A stretch of 64,000 bases of DNA from Rheinheimera pleomorphica (GCF_011634895.1 NZ_SIRR01000008.1:768001-832000); one strand, 5' to 3'. Shown: positions 39,314 through 49,998, numbered from the stretch's first letter. Translations and numbers: made by a program. The notes: generated from the letters alone by a model not told the origin.

Positions 39314-39778
39314 TTAATTCCCGCGATTAAATAAGAATTGCCCAATCAGCTCTTCCAATACCAAGGCTGACTTAGTGTCTTCGATATAGTCACCATCACC
39401 AAGTATTTCAACGGTTTCGTCAAGAAAGCCTGGCTGCAAACCAAGATACTGCTCACCAAGCAGGCCCGAGGTTAAAATGGCCAGGGTGCTGGTTTCAGGA
39501 AAGTTATTGTAGTCACTGTTAATTTGTAACGTCACCACCGGCGTGTAATAGGTGGTGTCCAGTTCAATAGCAGAAACCCGTCCTACCACGACACCGCCCA
39601 CTTTCACCGGTGAGCGCACCTTCAGACCGCCAATATTGTCGAACTTCGCATGTAATTTGTAGGTTTCCCCATTGCCGCCCATGCCACTGTTGGCCACTTT
39701 TAACGACAGCATCAAAAATGCCGCCAACGCCAATACAATAAAGCCACCAACCAAAATTTCAATTTTCCGCGTGGTCAT
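39314..39778 (-). CDS. mlaD: MCE-domain protein MlaD
   Basis: Start set at the ATG at 39778 (MTTRKIEILVGGFIVLAL); the 154-residue result matches family length. One membrane helix (residues about 8-28) is followed by an MCE domain (KFDNIGGLKVRSPVKVGGVVVGRV) and the TSGLLGEQYLGL segment. The hexameric ring channels phospholipids. It starts one base after the mlaE stop codon region and is coupled with it. Confidence 0.96.
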   Translation of the reverse strand: MTTRKIEILVGGFIVLALAAFLMLSLKVANSGMGGNGETYKLHAKFDNIGGLKVRSPVKVGGVVVGRVSAIELDTTYYTPVVTLQINSDYNNFPETSTLAILTSGLLGEQYLGLQPGFLDETVEILGDGDYIEDTKSALVLEELIGQFLFNRGN

Positions 39779-39779
39779 G

Positions 39780-40562
39780 TTATCCACCAAACATTAATGC
39801 AGTTAAAATAAAGTCAAAACCGAGCACAGCAAGCGAGGCAGTGACAACGGTTTGTGTTGTTGCAGTGCTAATCCCTTCAGAGGTTGGCACGGCATCGTAA
39901 CCTTTGTGTAAAGCTATCCAAATCACGATCAAAGCAAATACCACACTTTTAATCACGCCGTTAATAACATCTTCATAAAGATCGACATTTGCCTGCATCG
40001 CAGACCAATAGCCGCCGCCGTCAACGCCAAGCCAATCAACACCGACCAGGTGACCGCCCAAAATACCCACCGCCGTAAAAATGATTGCCAGCAGCGGCAG
40101 GCTTATTACGCCAGCCCAAAACCGCGGCGCTATGATACGGCGCAGTGGGTCAACCGCCATCATCTCCATGCTGGACAATTGTTCGGTAGCCTTCATCAAG
40201 CCAATTTCCGCGGTCAGCGCACTCCCGGCACGACCAGCAAACAGCAGGGCCGCAACGACCGGGCCCAGCTCACGTAACAAGCTCAGCGCCACCAAAGGCC
40301 CCAGCATTTGTTCAGCGCCGAATTTAACCAACACGGTGTAGCCCTGCAACGCCAGTACCATACCAATAAACAGGCCGGACACCAGAATAATCAGCAGTGA
40401 TAGCACCCCTATCACATACAGTTGTTTAATCAGTAGCGGCAAACCTTTACGAATATCAGGCTTCCCCAGGATAGCACCAAACAACATAATGCCGGCCCGG
40501 CCAAAGCCAGTAATACTGTTGATGGCAGCAGCGCCGAGTTGTTGTAATTTATCTGCAATCAC
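39780..40562 (-). CDS. mlaE: Phospholipid ABC transporter permease MlaE
   Basis: A 260-residue permease with about six membrane helices and the conserved [23 protein letters not shown] segment that contacts the ATPase. It is the membrane part of MlaFEDB. It overlaps mlaF by four bases. Confidence 0.97.
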   Translation of the reverse strand: MIADKLQQLGAAAINSITGFGRAGIMLFGAILGKPDIRKGLPLLIKQLYVIGVLSLLIILVSGLFIGMVLALQGYTVLVKFGAEQMLGPLVALSLLRELGPVVAALLFAGRAGSALTAEIGLMKATEQLSSMEMMAVDPLRRIIAPRFWAGVISLPLLAIIFTAVGILGGHLVGVDWLGVDGGGYWSAMQANVDLYEDVINGVIKSVVFALIVIWIALHKGYDAVPTSEGISTATTQTVVTASLAVLGFDFILTALMFGG

Positions 40563-41362
40563 CCGCCTGACTCCATTAGTTCTGTCTCATAAGGTGCGGC
40601 TTTAAAATGAAACGGCACTGCACCATCGGCCTCCCCCTGCAAAAACTGCTGCACCAAAGGTGATGAGTGTTCGCGCAGTTGCTCCGGCGTGCCATGGCCG
40701 ATAACGGTTTGCTCTGCCACAACATAAACGTAGTCAGCAATGCTCATTACTTCGGTAACATCGTGTGACACCACAACAGAGGTTAGCCCCAGAGCATTAT
40801 TTAATGAACGGATTAAGCGTACTATCACGCCCATCGAAATAGGATCCTGGCCGGCGAACGGCTCGTCATACATAATCAACTCAGGGTCCAGCGCGATGGC
40901 GCGGGCCAGGGCAGCGCGCCGGGCCATACCGCCTGAGAGTTCAGCCGGCATTAAATCACGGGCACCGCGCAAACCAACAGCCTCAAGCTTCATCAGCACA
41001 ATAAGCCGAATAAGGGATTCCGGTAGCCGGGTATGCTCGCGTATCGGGAAGGCAACATTGTCAAACACTGACATTTCAGTAAACAAAGCACCGCTTTGAA
41101 ACAGCATACTCATGCGTTTGCGCAGCTGATATAACGCACTACGCGACAAGGTTGGAATATTTTGTCCGGCAAATAAAATTTCGCCACTATCCGGTTTTAG
41201 CTGGCCACCGATCAAACGCAACAGCGTGGTCTTGCCGATACCACTGGGGCCCATAATTGCCGTGACCTTGCCACGGGCAAACTGCATGTTCAAATCGCGG
41301 TAGATGACACGCTCACCGCGGCTGAACGTCAGTTGCTTTATATCAATTAGAATGTCTGACAA
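40559..41362 (-). CDS. mlaF: Phospholipid ABC transporter ATPase MlaF
   Basis: The 267-residue ATPase has Walker [10 protein letters not shown] near residue 40, the signature [14 protein letters not shown], Walker [10 protein letters not shown] and the H-loop SHDVTEV. It drives MlaFEDB. First gene of the leftward unit, divergent from caxA; an ACATAC/GTATGT inverted repeat (41415-41432) lies in its upstream region. Confidence 0.97.
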   Translation of the reverse strand: MSDILIDIKQLTFSRGERVIYRDLNMQFARGKVTAIMGPSGIGKTTLLRLIGGQLKPDSGEILFAGQNIPTLSRSALYQLRKRMSMLFQSGALFTEMSVFDNVAFPIREHTRLPESLIRLIVLMKLEAVGLRGARDLMPAELSGGMARRAALARAIALDPELIMYDEPFAGQDPISMGVIVRLIRSLNNALGLTSVVVSHDVTEVMSIADYVYVVAEQTVIGHGTPEQLREHSSPLVQQFLQGEADGAVPFHFKAAPYETELMESGG

Positions 41363-41618
41363 ATTAACTCTCTTGGCCTGCCGTCAGGCTCCGGCTTTTT
41401 AAGGTGTGCAATATACATACATCTTTGTATGTTTTCAATTGCACCAGTTGCTAAGCTGCATTATTGTAAACGGCTTAACGCGTAAAGTCGTTACAAAAAA
41501 TCGTAACAAACTGTGCGAAAAATCGATGATGGCCTCTTGCAGTAGCTTTTTTTGCATTTAGCGGCAATAAACTGGAAAATAATCGCCGCTATCCGTTTTC
41601 AATTCCGGGGAAACCATT

Positions 41619-42596
41619 TTGTCACCCTTATTGTTAGCTATTATTTTTGTCATTGTTGGCCTGGTATTATTAATCTGGAGTGCCGACCGTTTCGTGTTTG
41701 GCGCCTCTTCTGTTGCCCGCACTGCCGGCATATCACCGATGATCATCGGCCTGACTATCGTCGCCATGGGCTCTTCAGCGCCCGAGATGCTGGTCTCCGC
41801 CAGCGCCGCCTGGCAAGGCCGGCTCGATACCTCGGTGGGCAACGCTTTGGGTTCCAACATTACCAATATTTTGCTGGTCATAGGTGCGGCGGCACTGCTA
41901 AAGCCCATAGCGGTATCATCGCTGACGTTAAAGCGTGAATACCCGTTGTTAGTGCTGTGCACCCTGATTGGCTATTACTTTATCTCAGACGATGTCTTAA
42001 CCCGCACTGAAGGCATGCTGTTATTAGTGGCGTTTGCCGGCTTTATCTGTTTGCTGATTTACTGGGGTAAACATGCCGGCGCTGATGACCCGTTAATTGC
42101 GGAAATTAACGCTGAGTTACCTGAGCCGGTTTCCATGTTGAAGGCTATGCTGTGGCTGTTAGCCGGCTTGCTGTTGTTACTGGCCAGCTCACAATTGCTG
42201 GTGCATGGTGCCGTTACCATAGCGCGCTACGCCGGGTTAAGTGATCTGGTGATAGGCTTAACCATCATTGCCATTGGTACCAGCCTGCCAGAGCTGGCAG
42301 CCAGTATTATTGGTATTTTTAAAGGTGAAGACGATTTAGCGCTGGGCAATATTATCGGCTCAAATATCTTTAATATTCTGGCGGTGCTGGGTTTGGGTGC
42401 CGTAATAGGCCCGGCAGCACTGGATCCGATGGCCGGCAGTCGTGACAGCTACGTGATGATAGGTGCGACATTGATTATGCTGCTAATGTCATTACGGCTT
42501 GGCCGCATTCAGCGTATCAACCGGCTTGAAGGCCTGCTGTTACTGTGCGGATTTATCGGCTATCAGTACCTGTTATTTCACACTTTAAGCCGCTAA
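41619..42596 (+). CDS. Sodium/calcium exchanger family protein (YrbG/CaxA)
   Basis: The 325-residue protein begins with a TTG codon at 41619, nine bases after GGGG; no in-frame ATG fits the first membrane helix. It has about ten membrane helices in two inverted halves, each with an alpha-repeat: MGSSAPEMLVS near residue 50 and IGTSLPELAAS near 220. These hold the ion-binding acidic residues. It is likely an inner-membrane cation antiporter; the physiological ion is not known. It heads the kds-lpt cluster, as yrbG does in E. coli. Confidence 0.94.
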   Translation: MSPLLLAIIFVIVGLVLLIWSADRFVFGASSVARTAGISPMIIGLTIVAMGSSAPEMLVSASAAWQGRLDTSVGNALGSNITNILLVIGAAALLKPIAVSSLTLKREYPLLVLCTLIGYYFISDDVLTRTEGMLLLVAFAGFICLLIYWGKHAGADDPLIAEINAELPEPVSMLKAMLWLLAGLLLLLASSQLLVHGAVTIARYAGLSDLVIGLTIIAIGTSLPELAASIIGIFKGEDDLALGNIIGSNIFNILAVLGLGAVIGPAALDPMAGSRDSYVMIGATLIMLLMSLRLGRIQRINRLEGLLLLCGFIGYQYLLFHTLSR

Positions 42597-42613
42597 GCCG
42601 GCAGGACGACACC

Positions 42614-43582
42614 ATGAGTACAGATTTTCGAATTCGCGCCGCGGAAGTACTGAAGATAGAAGCAGCGGCCATTACGCAGTTACAACAATACCTGGATAGC
42701 AATTTTAATCAGGCTTGCCAGCTGATCCTGGCCAGCCAAGGCAAAGCCATCGTTACCGGCATGGGCAAGTCTGGTCATATTGGCAATAAAATTGCCGCTA
42801 CCCTGGCCTCTACCGGCACACCGGCGTTTTTTGTTCATCCCGGCGAAGCCAGTCATGGCGACTTAGGCATGCTATCGGCCAACGACGTGGTGATTGCCAT
42901 CTCTAACTCCGGCGAAACGGCTGAAGTGCTGACCATAGTGCCAGTAATAAAACGCCTAGGGCTGAAGCTTATCGCCATGACAGGCAATCCACAGTCTACC
43001 TTAGCCAAGCTAGCCGATGCCCACTTGTGTGTCAAAGTTGAGCAGGAGGCCTGCCCGCTTGGCTTAGCCCCCACCGCCAGCACTACGGCTACCCTGGCAA
43101 TGGGCGATGCGCTGGCTGTATCCTTACTGGATGCCCGCGGCTTTTCTGCCGATGACTTTGCCTTATCGCACCCCGGTGGCAGCCTGGGACGTAAATTGCT
43201 GCTGCGGCTTGACGATATTATGCACAGCGGCGAACTGATGCCCGTGGTACCGGCCACGGCAACCATTAAAGACGCCCTGCTGGAAATCTCAAAAAAAGGT
43301 CTGGGCATGACCGCCATTGTTAACGAGCAGGGGCTAATGGCCGGTATTTTTACCGACGGTGACCTGCGCCGGGTACTGGATTTACGCTGCGATATTCACA
43401 GCGACCGGATAGCCGACGTAATGACCAAACACTGTGTTACCGCCGATGCCCAGATGCTGGCGGCGGAGGCGTTGCAGATTATGCAGCAGAAAAAAATCAA
43501 CGGCCTGATTATTGTTGATGCCAGTGGTAAACCGGTAGGCGCAATGAACATGCATGACTTATTACGTGCCGGAGTACTGTAA
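42614..43582 (+). CDS. kdsD: D-arabinose 5-phosphate isomerase KdsD
   Basis: Start set at the ATG at 42614 (MSTDFRIRAAEVLKIE), 17 bases after the caxA stop; an upstream frame start would lie inside caxA. The 322-residue enzyme has a SIS domain (GMGKSGHIGNKIA; HPGEASHGDLGM) and two CBS domains. It interconverts ribulose 5-phosphate and arabinose 5-phosphate, the first step to Kdo for LPS. It ends directly at the kdsC start. Confidence 0.97.
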   Translation: MSTDFRIRAAEVLKIEAAAITQLQQYLDSNFNQACQLILASQGKAIVTGMGKSGHIGNKIAATLASTGTPAFFVHPGEASHGDLGMLSANDVVIAISNSGETAEVLTIVPVIKRLGLKLIAMTGNPQSTLAKLADAHLCVKVEQEACPLGLAPTASTTATLAMGDALAVSLLDARGFSADDFALSHPGGSLGRKLLLRLDDIMHSGELMPVVPATATIKDALLEISKKGLGMTAIVNEQGLMAGIFTDGDLRRVLDLRCDIHSDRIADVMTKHCVTADAQMLAAEALQIMQQKKINGLIIVDASGKPVGAMNMHDLLRAGVL

Positions 43583-44137
43583 ATGTCATTATTTGCTCAG
43601 TTGTATCAGCAAGTTAGTGCTGACCTGCTACATAGCGCCAGCCAGATTAAACTGCTGATTTGTGATGTTGATGGTGTATTCTCCGATGGCCGTATCTATC
43701 TTGGCAATAACGGCGAGGAACTCAAAGCCTTTCATACCCGTGACGGTTATGGCATCAAGGCGTTGCGCCAGGCCGGCATTGAGGTCGCCGTCATTACCGG
43801 CCGCAACTCTGCTATAGTACAGCAACGTATGACAGTGCTGACGGTACCTTATATCTATCAGGGGCAGGAAAATAAATTGGCCGCTTTTGCCCAGTTGCAG
43901 CAAACATTGCAACTAAAGCCAACGCAGATTGCCTATATCGGAGATGACTTAGCCGACTGGCAGGTCATGCAGCACTGCGGCCTGTCGGTCGCCGTAAAAG
44001 ACGCGCATCCTTATCTGGCACAACGCGCAGACTATGTTACCCGTCTGGCCGGTGGTTATGGTGCCGTGCGTGAACTATGCGACCTGTTACTGATCAGCCA
44101 GCATCAGTTTGGTCATTTTGACGGAAGCAGCACATGA
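43583..44137 (+). CDS. kdsC: Kdo 8-phosphate phosphatase KdsC
   Basis: The 184-residue HAD-family enzyme has the DxD motif in ICDVDGVFSDGRIYL near residue 28 and the C-terminal GDDLADWQVM motif. It removes phosphate from Kdo8P. It starts on the base after the kdsD stop and overlaps lptC by four bases. Confidence 0.97.
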   Translation: MSLFAQLYQQVSADLLHSASQIKLLICDVDGVFSDGRIYLGNNGEELKAFHTRDGYGIKALRQAGIEVAVITGRNSAIVQQRMTVLTVPYIYQGQENKLAAFAQLQQTLQLKPTQIAYIGDDLADWQVMQHCGLSVAVKDAHPYLAQRADYVTRLAGGYGAVRELCDLLLISQHQFGHFDGSST

Positions 44138-44688
44138 GAAAACTGCTGACGCTACTGGTCGTGGTGTTAACCGGCACAGCGTTATATCTGTGGTTTGAAC
44201 CCGCCGACAGTATCGACCCACTGCAAACCGATCAGGAGTTACTGCCTGACTACATTGCACAAAATGTCACCCGACGCCTATACAATGCAGACGGGCATTT
44301 AGCCGACACTGTCAGTGCCAACCGCCTGGAACATTTTGAACGACTCGGCTTTACCCAGTTTGAAAAGCCGGTGTATACCCTGTATAACACTGAGCATCAG
44401 CCAAGCTGGCAAGCCAGCAGCGAGTATGCCATCTGGTTTCCGCAGGATAAAATTATTCTTGAGCGCCAGGTCAGCATCCAAAGTCAGTTACAGACTGAGA
44501 TGATAGAACGCATAGAAACAGAACATCTGGAAATGCTGTTTCCGGACAACACACTGCAGAACAACCACCCGGTGCGCATTCAGGGCAAAGGTTTTTATAT
44601 TCTTGGCAGCGGCATTCAGGCCGACTTAACCAGCAAAACCTTTCAACTGCGGCAACACCAGCAAACGGTATATAGTAATGAAGATTAA
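44134..44688 (+). CDS. lptC: LPS export protein LptC
   Basis: The 184-residue protein has one N-terminal membrane helix (LLTLLVVVLTGTALYLW) and a periplasmic jellyroll with YTLYNTEHQPSWQASSEYA and the conserved VSIQSQ stretch. It sits in the inner membrane with LptBFG and hands LPS to LptA. It overlaps kdsC by four bases and lptA by 11. Confidence 0.95.
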   Translation: MRKLLTLLVVVLTGTALYLWFEPADSIDPLQTDQELLPDYIAQNVTRRLYNADGHLADTVSANRLEHFERLGFTQFEKPVYTLYNTEHQPSWQASSEYAIWFPQDKIILERQVSIQSQLQTEMIERIETEHLEMLFPDNTLQNNHPVRIQGKGFYILGSGIQADLTSKTFQLRQHQQTVYSNED

Positions 44689-45163
44689 GCTTGTTTTTGC
44701 CTTGCTGCTTGGCAGCGCCAACGTAACAGCAGCGCAACCTGACTACACCCAGCAAATACAAATCGACGCCGACAAACTGGTATCAGTGCAGGAAAACGTC
44801 CTGACGTATCGCAGCAATGTGGTGATTACGCAGGGTTCATTGCAAATGAAAGCCGATCAGCTGGAGATCAATGCCAGTGCCGGCAAAGGTAAAGAGGTCT
44901 ACACCGCCACCGGCAACCCGGTCAGTTATTCCCAGTTGCTGGAAAATGGCCAGCCGGTAACGGCCCAAGCCAGTGAAATGCGTTATGAACCCTCAACCCG
45001 CACCCTGACCCTTAGCGGCGATGCTGAGCTGGCACAAAGCGGTAGCATAGTAAAAGCGTCAGTGATCAGATATAACGTTGAAAAGCAGCAGCTGAGCGCG
45101 GAAAGTAACGATTCAAAACGCGTTACCACGATTTTTACGCCAGAGGAAAAAAACAACCCATGA
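44678..45163 (+). CDS. lptA: Periplasmic LPS bridge protein LptA
   Basis: The 161-residue protein has a signal peptide (ending NVTAAQ) and an OstA-type jellyroll with [21 protein letters not shown] and the MKADQLEI segment. LptA monomers line up between LptC and LptD as a trans-periplasmic bridge. Overlaps lptC by 11 bases and lptB by four. Confidence 0.96.
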   Translation: MKIKLVFALLLGSANVTAAQPDYTQQIQIDADKLVSVQENVLTYRSNVVITQGSLQMKADQLEINASAGKGKEVYTATGNPVSYSQLLENGQPVTAQASEMRYEPSTRTLTLSGDAELAQSGSIVKASVIRYNVEKQQLSAESNDSKRVTTIFTPEEKNNP

Positions 45164-45882
45164 AGTTAGTCGCCTCGCATCTGGCAAAAAGTTATAAGGG
45201 CCGGCAAGTGGTTAAAGATGTCAGTCTGTCGGTTAATGCCGGTCAGATTGTTGGCTTACTGGGGCCTAATGGCGCTGGTAAAACCACCACTTTTTATATG
45301 ATTGTCGGCCTGGTGCCTTCAGATAAAGGCCATATCAGCCTGAACGAAAAAGACATCACCTTTGACCCGATACACGCGCGCGCGCGTCAGGGTATCGGCT
45401 ATCTGCCACAGGAGAGCTCTATTTTTCGCAAGCTGAGTGTCTACGAGAATCTGCTGGCCATTTTGCAAACCCGCAAAGATCTAAGCCGGGCACAACGCGA
45501 GGAAGTCGCAGACGATCTGCTGGAAGAATTTCATATTGGCCATATCAAGCACAGCCTGGGCATGAGCCTGTCAGGCGGTGAGCGACGCCGGGTTGAAATT
45601 GCCCGCGCGCTGGCTGCGAATCCGGCTTTTATCCTACTGGATGAGCCGTTCGCGGGTGTTGACCCTATTTCGGTACTGGATATTAAAAAGATTATTCAGC
45701 ATCTGGCACAACGTGGCATTGGCGTGTTAATTACCGATCACAATGTGCGTGAAACCCTTGATGTCTGTGAGATTGCCTATATTGTCAGTCATGGTGAGCT
45801 TATCGCCTCTGGCGCACCGCAAGAGGTATTGGCAAATCAGAAAGTGCGTGATGTATACCTGGGTGAGCAATTCAGGCTATAG
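45160..45882 (+). CDS. lptB: LPS export ABC ATPase LptB
   Basis: The 240-residue ATPase has Walker [12 protein letters not shown] near residue 37, signature [16 protein letters not shown], Walker [14 protein letters not shown] and the H-loop TDHNV. It powers LPS extraction with LptFG. It overlaps lptA by four bases and is followed 48 bases later by rpoN, the standard order. Confidence 0.98.
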   Translation: MKLVASHLAKSYKGRQVVKDVSLSVNAGQIVGLLGPNGAGKTTTFYMIVGLVPSDKGHISLNEKDITFDPIHARARQGIGYLPQESSIFRKLSVYENLLAILQTRKDLSRAQREEVADDLLEEFHIGHIKHSLGMSLSGGERRRVEIARALAANPAFILLDEPFAGVDPISVLDIKKIIQHLAQRGIGVLITDHNVRETLDVCEIAYIVSHGELIASGAPQEVLANQKVRDVYLGEQFRL

Positions 45883-45930
45883 TTAGCAAAAACACTTACA
45901 GCATGTCATTCAGGAGAACGGTAGAAGTAG

Positions 45931-47421
45931 ATGAAGCCCTCTTTGCAACTTCGCTTTGGACAGCAGCTAACCATGACGCCGCAGTTACAACAGGCCATTC
46001 GCCTGTTACAACTGTCGACCATTGAGTTGCAGCAGGAAATTCAGGAAGCTCTTGATGCCAACCCATTGCTGGAGGCCGAAGACGAGTACGACAGCTTTAA
46101 TCCTGAACCGAAAGAACCCGCCGAGCCCGCTGATAACAAAGCGACCGATGTCGATCATAATGCCGATGATAGCTTTGAACCTGCCGAACCCGACAGCAGC
46201 GAAGCCATGACAGAGCAAAACATTCAGGAAGACCTGCCGCTGGACAACAACTGGGACGATTTAGTCAGTGCCGAACCAGTCAGTGCCGGTAGCAGCGCCA
46301 GCAGCGACGAAGACATGGTGTATCAGGGTGAAACCAGCCAGTCTTTACAAGACTATCTGCGCTGGCAAATGGAACTAACGCCTTTTTCTGATACCGACCG
46401 CGCCATCGCCGAAATCATTATCGAAGCCATTGACGACAATGGTTTGTTGACCATCAGCTGTGACGATATTCTCGATTCTCTGGGCCAGGACGATGTTGAA
46501 GCCGATGAAGTAGAAGCCGTTATTAAACGCATTCAACTGTTTGATCCCGTCGGCGTGGGCGCACGCTCAGTGCAGGAATGTCTGTTGGTGCAATTACGCC
46601 AATTTGACCCTGACACTCCCTACCTGGCTGAAGCCCAGAGCTTAATCCGCGATCATACTGAATTTTTAGCTAATCGCGACTTTCGTTCTTTGATGCGCGT
46701 GACTAAACTCAAAGAAGATGAATTAAAAGAAGTGATGCGGCTGATCCATAGCCTGAACCCGCGCCCTGGTGCCGACGTGATCCGCGAAGAGCAACAATAC
46801 GTGATCCCCGACGTCAGCGTGATGAAAGTTAAAGGCCGCTGGCAGGTAGAACTAAACCCGGATGCAATGCCCAAAGTCAGGATTAACCAGCAGTACGCGG
46901 CCATGTCCAGAACAGCGAAAAGCAGTGCCGACACCCAGTTTATCCGCTCGCATTTGCAGGAAGCCAAGTGGTTTTTAAAAAGCCTGGAAAGCCGCAATGA
47001 AACCTTATTAAAGGTGGCAAACTGCATAGTACAGCAGCAGCAGGCCTTTTTTGAACACGGCGAGGAAGCGATGAAACCTATGGTGTTAAATGACGTCGCC
47101 GAGATGGTAGGTATGCATGAATCGACTATTTCCCGTGTCACCACCCAAAAGTACATGCACACGCCGCGAGGTATTTTTGAACTTAAATTCTTTTTTTCCA
47201 GTCATGTTAGTACCGAGAGTGGTGGCGAATGCTCATCCACTGCAATCAGGGCCTTTATTAAAAAATTAGTGGCGGCAGAAAACCCGGCCAAACCACTCAG
47301 CGACAGTAAGATGGCTGAAATTTTGCTGGAACAGGGAATTAACGTAGCACGACGCACTATCGCCAAGTACCGCGAGTCGCTGTTTATTCCGCCGTCAAAT
47401 CAACGCAAGACCTTGCTGTAA
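45931..47421 (+). CDS. rpoN: RNA polymerase sigma-54 factor RpoN
   Basis: The 496-residue protein has the Gln-rich activator-responsive N terminus (residues 1-50), an acidic variable region II (about 50-110), the core-binding domain, the helix-turn-helix near residue 390 and the RpoN box [12 protein letters not shown] near the end. It directs RNA polymerase to -24/-12 promoters that need enhancer-binding proteins. AGGAGAA precedes the ATG. Confidence 0.98.
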   Translation: MKPSLQLRFGQQLTMTPQLQQAIRLLQLSTIELQQEIQEALDANPLLEAEDEYDSFNPEPKEPAEPADNKATDVDHNADDSFEPAEPDSSEAMTEQNIQEDLPLDNNWDDLVSAEPVSAGSSASSDEDMVYQGETSQSLQDYLRWQMELTPFSDTDRAIAEIIIEAIDDNGLLTISCDDILDSLGQDDVEADEVEAVIKRIQLFDPVGVGARSVQECLLVQLRQFDPDTPYLAEAQSLIRDHTEFLANRDFRSLMRVTKLKEDELKEVMRLIHSLNPRPGADVIREEQQYVIPDVSVMKVKGRWQVELNPDAMPKVRINQQYAAMSRTAKSSADTQFIRSHLQEAKWFLKSLESRNETLLKVANCIVQQQQAFFEHGEEAMKPMVLNDVAEMVGMHESTISRVTTQKYMHTPRGIFELKFFFSSHVSTESGGECSSTAIRAFIKKLVAAENPAKPLSDSKMAEILLEQGINVARRTIAKYRESLFIPPSNQRKTLL

Positions 47422-47447
47422 ATAAGCCTAAAAGAAGGAATATGTCT

Positions 47448-47735
47448 ATGCAAATCAATCTAACTGGTCGCCATGTTGAAATCACCACTGCCTTAAAAGA
47501 GTACGTAGACAGCAAATTTGCTAAACTGGAGCGGCATTTTGATCATATAAACAATGTACATGTGATCCTAAACGTGGAAAAATTGAAACAGATCGCCGAA
47601 GCCAAGCTACATCTGAACGGCGGAGAAGTATTTGCTGTATCAGAAGATGAAAATATGTATGCCGCGATAGACCAGCTGATAGACAAGTTAGATCGCCAGG
47701 TTATCAAGCATAAAGAGAAAATAGCCCGACACTGA
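47448..47735 (+). CDS. hpf: Ribosome hibernation-promoting factor, short form
   Basis: Start set at the ATG at 47448 (MQINLTGRHVEITTALKEY), eight bases after AAGGA, giving 95 residues like E. coli HPF; an ATG at 47442 is too close to that site. It has the S30AE/YfiA fold only, without the C-terminal dimerisation tail of long HPF. With RMF it forms inactive 100S ribosomes in stationary phase. Confidence 0.97.
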   Translation: MQINLTGRHVEITTALKEYVDSKFAKLERHFDHINNVHVILNVEKLKQIAEAKLHLNGGEVFAVSEDENMYAAIDQLIDKLDRQVIKHKEKIARH

Positions 47736-47742
47736 TTACAAA

Positions 47743-48216
47743 ATGATGAACTTAACCGCCATGCTTGCCGAGAACTGCACTAAAAGTGCAGTTCTTTTTA
47801 ACAGCAAAAAACGTATTCTGGAATATATCGCTGAACTGGCACACCAACAGTTACCAGACATGCCTGAATACAATATTCTTGAAGCGCTGATGACGCGGGA
47901 AAAACTGGGTTCTACCGGTATCGGCGGTGGTATTGCCATACCGCACGGTAAGCTAAAAGCGGTAACCCAGCCGATCCTGATTTTTGTGGTTAGTAAAGAG
48001 GCCATCCCGTTTGATGCCATCGACAATCAACCGGTCGACATTTTCTGCGCCATTCTGATCCCCGAAGACCAATGTCAGGCGCATCTGAGCACTTTGGCCG
48101 GTATTGCCAAGTTACTTAGCCAGAAAGAATTGACAAAGAAAATCCGCCACGCCCAGACCAACCAGCAATTGTACCAATTGCTGGTAGAATACAGCACGGC
48201 GGACAGTGCAAAATGA
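47743..48216 (+). CDS. ptsN: Nitrogen PTS enzyme IIA (PtsN)
   Basis: The 157-residue protein has the PTS EIIA type-2 fold with the phosphorylated histidine in GIAIPHGKL near residue 66. The nitrogen PTS links nitrogen and potassium status to regulation rather than to sugar uptake. Seven bases after hpf and overlapping rapZ by four. Confidence 0.96.
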   Translation: MMNLTAMLAENCTKSAVLFNSKKRILEYIAELAHQQLPDMPEYNILEALMTREKLGSTGIGGGIAIPHGKLKAVTQPILIFVVSKEAIPFDAIDNQPVDIFCAILIPEDQCQAHLSTLAGIAKLLSQKELTKKIRHAQTNQQLYQLLVEYSTADSAK

Positions 48217-49073
48217 AACTTCTGGTTGTCAGCGGTCGTTCCGGTTCCGGTAAATCTGTTGCCCTGCGGGTGATGGAAGACCTGGGTTACTACTGTGTTG
48301 ATAATATTCCGGTTAACCTGCTGCCAACGCTGGCCACAACCGTAATGGGGCAATATGAGCGCGTTGCTGTCAGTATTGACGTACGCAACCTGCCACAAGA
48401 CCCGGACGAGCTGGCCGAAATTTTATCTTACCTGCCGCGCAAGCTGGATTTAACCATCCTGTACCTGGATGCTGACCATGCCAGCCTGATCAAACGCTTT
48501 AGCGAAACCCGGCGTTTGCACCCGCTGTCACATCAGGCCATGTCACTGGATGAAGCCATACTGCGCGAACAACAACTGCTGGACCCGATATCCAGCCGCG
48601 CCGATCTGTATATCGACACCACAGAGTTAAATGTACATCAGCTGGCAGAGCAGCTGCGTGAACGCATTCTGGGGCAGAAGACCGGCCGCCTGGTGATCCT
48701 GTTTGAATCATTCGGCTTTAAATATGGCATTCCCAAAGATGCCGACTTTGTATTTGATGCCCGCTTTTTACCCAATCCGCATTGGGAGCCGGATCTCAAA
48801 CCGCTAACCGGCCTGGATCAACCGGTGAAAGATTATTTAGCATCGCAGCCGGTTGTCGCCAAATATATCTGGCAGATCAACAGCTTTATCAGCACCTGGC
48901 TGCCCCATCTGGAACGCAATAACCGCAGCTATCTGACCATCGCCATTGGCTGCACCGGCGGCCAGCACCGCTCGGTGTATATTGTTGAAAGCCTGGTTGA
49001 AAGCTATCGCAGCTCCCGTGATGATGTGCAACTCCGTCACCGCGAGCTGGCACGCCACCACGCTAAGGCCTGA
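48213..49073 (+). CDS. rapZ: RNase adapter protein RapZ
   Basis: The 286-residue protein has Walker A GRSGSGKSVALRVMED at the N terminus and the conserved C-terminal domain with FDARFLPNPHW and IGCTGGQHRSVY. In enterobacteria it binds GlmZ sRNA and recruits RNase E to control GlmS. It lies between ptsN and ptsO, as in E. coli. Confidence 0.97.
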   Translation: MKLLVVSGRSGSGKSVALRVMEDLGYYCVDNIPVNLLPTLATTVMGQYERVAVSIDVRNLPQDPDELAEILSYLPRKLDLTILYLDADHASLIKRFSETRRLHPLSHQAMSLDEAILREQQLLDPISSRADLYIDTTELNVHQLAEQLRERILGQKTGRLVILFESFGFKYGIPKDADFVFDARFLPNPHWEPDLKPLTGLDQPVKDYLASQPVVAKYIWQINSFISTWLPHLERNNRSYLTIAIGCTGGQHRSVYIVESLVESYRSSRDDVQLRHRELARHHAKA

Positions 49074-49078
49074 CCGCT

Positions 49079-49348
49079 ATGCAATGCCGCCAAACGGTTA
49101 CTATTATCAATCAACTGGGGTTACACGCCCGCGCGGCCACTAAGCTGGCGCAGCTGTGTCAGCAGTTTCAGGCCAGCATTGTGCTGGTGCAGGATGATAA
49201 AAGCGCTGATGCCAGCAGCGTACTGGCGCTGTTAATGTTGGCCAGCAGTAAAGGTAAAACTGTGCAGGTGTGTACAGAGGGCGTTGACGCTGAGCAGGCA
49301 CTCAGCGCTGTGGTAGAGCTTATTAACAACGGTTTTGACGAGCAATAA
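49079..49348 (+). CDS. ptsO: Nitrogen PTS phosphocarrier NPr
   Basis: The 89-residue HPr-like protein has the active histidine in NQLGLHARAATKLAQL (residue 17) and the SSVLALLMLASSKG regulatory serine region. It passes phosphate from EI-Ntr (PtsP, not in this window) to PtsN. Its stop lies two bases from the stop of mrpG on the other strand, with no obvious terminator between. Confidence 0.95.
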   Translation: MQCRQTVTIINQLGLHARAATKLAQLCQQFQASIVLVQDDKSADASSVLALLMLASSKGKTVQVCTEGVDAEQALSAVVELINNGFDEQ

Positions 49349-49350
49349 CG

Positions 49351-49719
49351 CTACGGCAAAGGCTTTCTGTCATGTTGCTTGCTTTGCGCCGGCTCAATAT
49401 TATCCAGCCCCCGCGTTTTACTGATCGCCTTTAGTTTATGGTGTAACGCCGTTTTAATCAGCATATGAGCGCTGATAGGCGCGGTGATCAACAAAAAGAT
49501 CGTGATCAGCAATTCATGCACGCTGACGCCGCCTGACAAACTAAAAAAGAACATTGAGCCAAGCAGAATGCCGCCCATACCCAACGTGGTGGCTTTAGTC
49601 GGGCCATGCAGGCGCATAAAAAAATCCGGCATCCGCGTTAAACCAATAGAGCCTATCAGCACAAAGCTGCCACCGAGCAACAAGAAGAAGGCCACAGCCC
49701 ATTCTATCCAATTCTGCAT
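49351..49719 (-). CDS. mrpG: Mrp cation/proton antiporter subunit G
   Basis: The 122-residue protein has three membrane helices and the MrpG motif LIGSIGLTRMPDFFMRLHGPTKATTLG. Its tail is charged. It is the last gene of the leftward mrpA-C-D-E-F-G operon, nine bases after mrpF. Mrp complexes exchange monovalent cations (usually Na+) for protons and support alkali and salt tolerance. Confidence 0.94.
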   Translation of the reverse strand: MQNWIEWAVAFFLLLGGSFVLIGSIGLTRMPDFFMRLHGPTKATTLGMGGILLGSMFFFSLSGGVSVHELLITIFLLITAPISAHMLIKTALHHKLKAISKTRGLDNIEPAQSKQHDRKPLP

Positions 49720-49728
49720 CTGTCTCTC

Positions 49729-49998
49729 CTACTCAATAATATCGCCGCGCAGCAAGAACTTGCACACGGCAACCGTGCTGACAAAGCCTAGCATGGCGAT
49801 CAATAAGGCCGCTTCAAAATACAACGGCGAGCCCATCAGTAAGCCGTACAGAATAATCAAGGCGATACTGTTAATGTACATGGTATCCAGCGCCAGAATG
49901 CGATCCGGCAGACTGGGGCCACGCAGCAGCCGCCATAAATTCAGCAGCAAAGCTACGCTTATCATGGCGAACACCAGCATAATAACCTTGTCTAACAT
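49729..49998 (-). CDS. mrpF: Mrp antiporter subunit F
   Basis: An 89-residue, three-helix protein with the MrpF pattern LRGPSLPDRILALDTMYINSIALI. It overlaps mrpE by seven bases. Small membrane subunit needed for complex assembly. Confidence 0.93.
   Translation of the reverse strand: MLDKVIMLVFAMISVALLLNLWRLLRGPSLPDRILALDTMYINSIALIILYGLLMGSPLYFEAALLIAMLGFVSTVAVCKFLLRGDIIE

Noticed and set aside
41402..41440. ACATAC/GTATGT inverted repeat upstream of mlaF as a strong operator
   Set aside because: Only six base pairs with an A/T-rich loop; could arise by chance. Noted under mlaF only.
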